The notes below the pieces were generated by a model, which searched no databases, had not been told where the DNA came from, and saw only the letters and a list, made by a program, of their open reading frames with translations. A stretch of 64,000 nucleotides of DNA from Nymphaea colorata. Taxonomy: Eukaryota; Streptophyta; Magnoliopsida; Nymphaeales; Nymphaeaceae. The position numbers and the translations under genes are program-made. Of this stretch, positions 62,834 to 64,000 are shown piece by piece (positions within the stretch are counted from its first letter, which is position 1; each line of letters opens with the position of its first letter). The stretch spans positions 26,877,308 through 26,941,307 of the forward strand of contig NC_045139.1 in assembly GCF_008831285.2 (NCBI RefSeq), read 5' to 3'.

Positions 62834-63043
62834 AGGCCACGTTTGATGGCCTGGATTTTTTTGAAGGAGAATTTTTTCAAGAAAAAATCTCCACGGTAAA
62901 TTGAAAAGGGGGTAAATTTTCTTTTTTCTTGTTTCAGGTCATGTTTGATAGCCTGGAATTTTTTTGATGGGTAAAAAATGCATAGTTTGATAGACAAGAA
63001 AAATTTTTTATGAAAAAATTTGAAACCCAAACATCCTGCTTAT

Positions 63044-63610
63044 TCATTCATCTTCTGGGTTAAGCACCAACATACTTTCTGCAGCATAATACCTTCCAAT
63101 TTTTCTAAATTCTGCAGCATCTCCCAGAGAAAAGAAGAATTTAACCAAAAAATCAAGAATGCCGATTACAAAGTCCATCATTCCTATTGGAACTTTCAGA
63201 AACTTGGGTTCCTTGCCCAAAAGTTTGAACAACAATTCTCCCTGCTCAAGTGGTGTTAATGCCTTTCCTGGTCCACCAATTGGGAGAATCTTGTTAATTT
63301 TATCTTCACAAGAGATGCAGTCAGCAATGAAAGAGGCCAAATCCTCTTCGCTGATGGGTTTACAGGTGCATAGTTTGCCATCTCCGAACATTACATATGG
63401 CTTCCCATCCTTTACCAACTCAACCTGCCCACCTAAACTCATGAAGAAAGCCGTCGGCCTCACAATGCTGTAGGTGAAATCCCCATTTTCTGCTTCCTGC
63501 TGCAATTCTGCCTCAAACTTCAGCTTCGCTCTTTGAAATTCAAGGAGGGGCTTCTGGACACATATTGCAGGCAAGAGAAGAAAATGAACAGCCCCGAATT
63601 TTCGCAGTGA
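63044..63610 (-). pseudogene. DVR: Divinyl chlorophyllide a 8-vinyl reductase fragment
   Basis: About 185 codons in one open minus-strand frame match the central to C-terminal part of the plastid enzyme that reduces the 8-vinyl group in chlorophyll synthesis. Recognisable pieces are [82 protein letters not shown] and [14 protein letters not shown]. The transit peptide and N-terminal NAD(P)-binding Rossmann part are absent, and a TGA follows the PEDE codons, short of the family C-terminus. There is no natural ATG at the fragment start. Homology seems to begin near 63610 ([10 protein letters not shown]). The frame is unbroken, so the copy may be recent, but it cannot be a working enzyme. Confidence 0.9.
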
Positions 63611-63871
63611 AGGGCGACGGTGGTGGCGATAACACCAGCGAGTGGCGATGGCAGCAGCAACCGCAAGCAGTCAAGGAACCATTGAATCAGGGGAGGGAAA
63701 TTTCAGGGGAGGGCAGAGGCAGCACCGACTAGTGGCGACGACAGTGATGGGTCGGCAGGCAAGAGGCGAGAGCTTCGGCAGCAGCGAACGGCGACATTTG
63801 CCTGTGTGGAAGCGGTCGCGAGGGAGAGGAGCGCTGGAAGAAGCCCTAACGGGCAAAAAAATTATCCCCAA

Positions 63872-63925
63872 AAAAAAGTCGGACCCGTGAGGGTCCGACT
63901 TTTTTCCAGGGTAAATTTACCCTGG
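63872..63925. repeat. Two adjacent perfect inverted repeats
   Basis: First, arms 63872-63886 and 63891-63905 (AAAAAAGTCGGACCC and its complement) around the 4-base loop GTGA. Then, directly adjoining, the 20-bp perfect palindrome CCAGGGTAAATTTACCCTGG at 63906-63925. The first would form a strong hairpin with a T run on either strand. Confidence 0.95.
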
Positions 63926-64000
63926 AAACGAGTTTTGAGCGGGGGGATTTTAGCGCCGTTTGATGGCGCTCGTTGAAATCGGTTGAAACCGTACAAAAAA

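Larger units (their letters stand above)
62834..64000. mobile_element. Possible gene-capturing DNA transposon (right end outside window)
   Basis: Homology between the two 3.9-kb repeats stops exactly at 62833, where sequence starting GGCCACGTTTGATGGCCTGG begins. The same style of motif recurs at about 62938 and 63956. Inside are a 3' fragment of a reductase gene, a GC-rich block resembling a 5' UTR or first exon (63600-63860) and two inverted repeats (63872-63925). This is compatible with a Pack-type element that took up gene pieces. No transposase, second terminus or TSD is visible. Confidence 0.4.

Noticed and set aside
63642-63890. Separate small plus-strand gene beside the reductase fragment
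   Set aside because: The GC-rich block is open on both strands with no domain. Its composition and position fit a captured 5' UTR or exon piece better.

Overview
This is nuclear DNA of a flowering plant. The evidence is a two-exon GH17 beta-1,3-glucanase gene with a GT-AG intron in its signal-peptide region, plant Ty1/copia elements with tRNA-iMet-type primer sites, hAT and CACTA (TNP2) relics, a chlorophyll-pathway gene fragment, and long AT/TC/CA microsatellites. I cannot name the species. The window is TE-dominated and gene-poor. Only one gene looks intact: the glucanase on the minus strand at 32706-35426.

Layout. (1) 1.5-17.3 kb and 32.3-38.6 kb are two copies of one segmental duplication carrying the glucanase and its flanks. 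Copy B (32.3-38.6 kb) holds the intact gene. Copy A (1.5-17.3 kb) holds a ruined one, split in exon 2 by a young Ty1/copia element (2473-7920, TSD ATACG) and also carrying a splice-donor change, a net deletion of about 34 bp, a 32-bp tandem duplication, a 1-bp insertion and a 7-bp deletion. A second insertion in copy A (about 10.2-15.05 kb) is mostly a 3.9-kb non-coding repeat with CACTA-like motifs. Its sister copy is at 59.1-62.8 kb. (2) 18.2-19.65 kb is a decayed CACTA TNP2 transposase. (3) 22092-26584 is a complete-looking hAT element with an 8-bp TSD (TCTGCACG), imperfect TIRs, GC-rich subterminal repeats and a two-exon transposase gene broken only by two stop codons. (4) 30.5-32.2 kb is a badly decayed copia relic. 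(5) 45334-50636 is a second copia element (TSD CGATT). It sits inside what appears to be the 5' LTR of an older copia relic whose internal region continues at 50.7-53.2 kb. (6) 53.2-59.1 kb is anonymous repeat DNA with microsatellites. (7) The right edge (62.8-64.0 kb) carries a 3'-truncated, intronless fragment of divinyl chlorophyllide a 8-vinyl reductase next to GC-rich foreign-looking sequence and two adjacent perfect inverted repeats, suggesting transposon-mediated gene capture.

How it works together. The only likely functional product is a secreted, PR-2-like endo-1,3-beta-glucanase. The rest records serial insertion. No TE coding region here is intact, although the first copia element and the hAT element are close to it. 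I found no tRNA or rRNA genes, CRISPR arrays or prokaryote-like operons, and no convincing new multi-gene system. The most novel-looking items are the paired 3.9-kb repeat, a perfect 33-bp-arm hairpin at 36894-36976, and the captured reductase fragment with its terminal palindromes.
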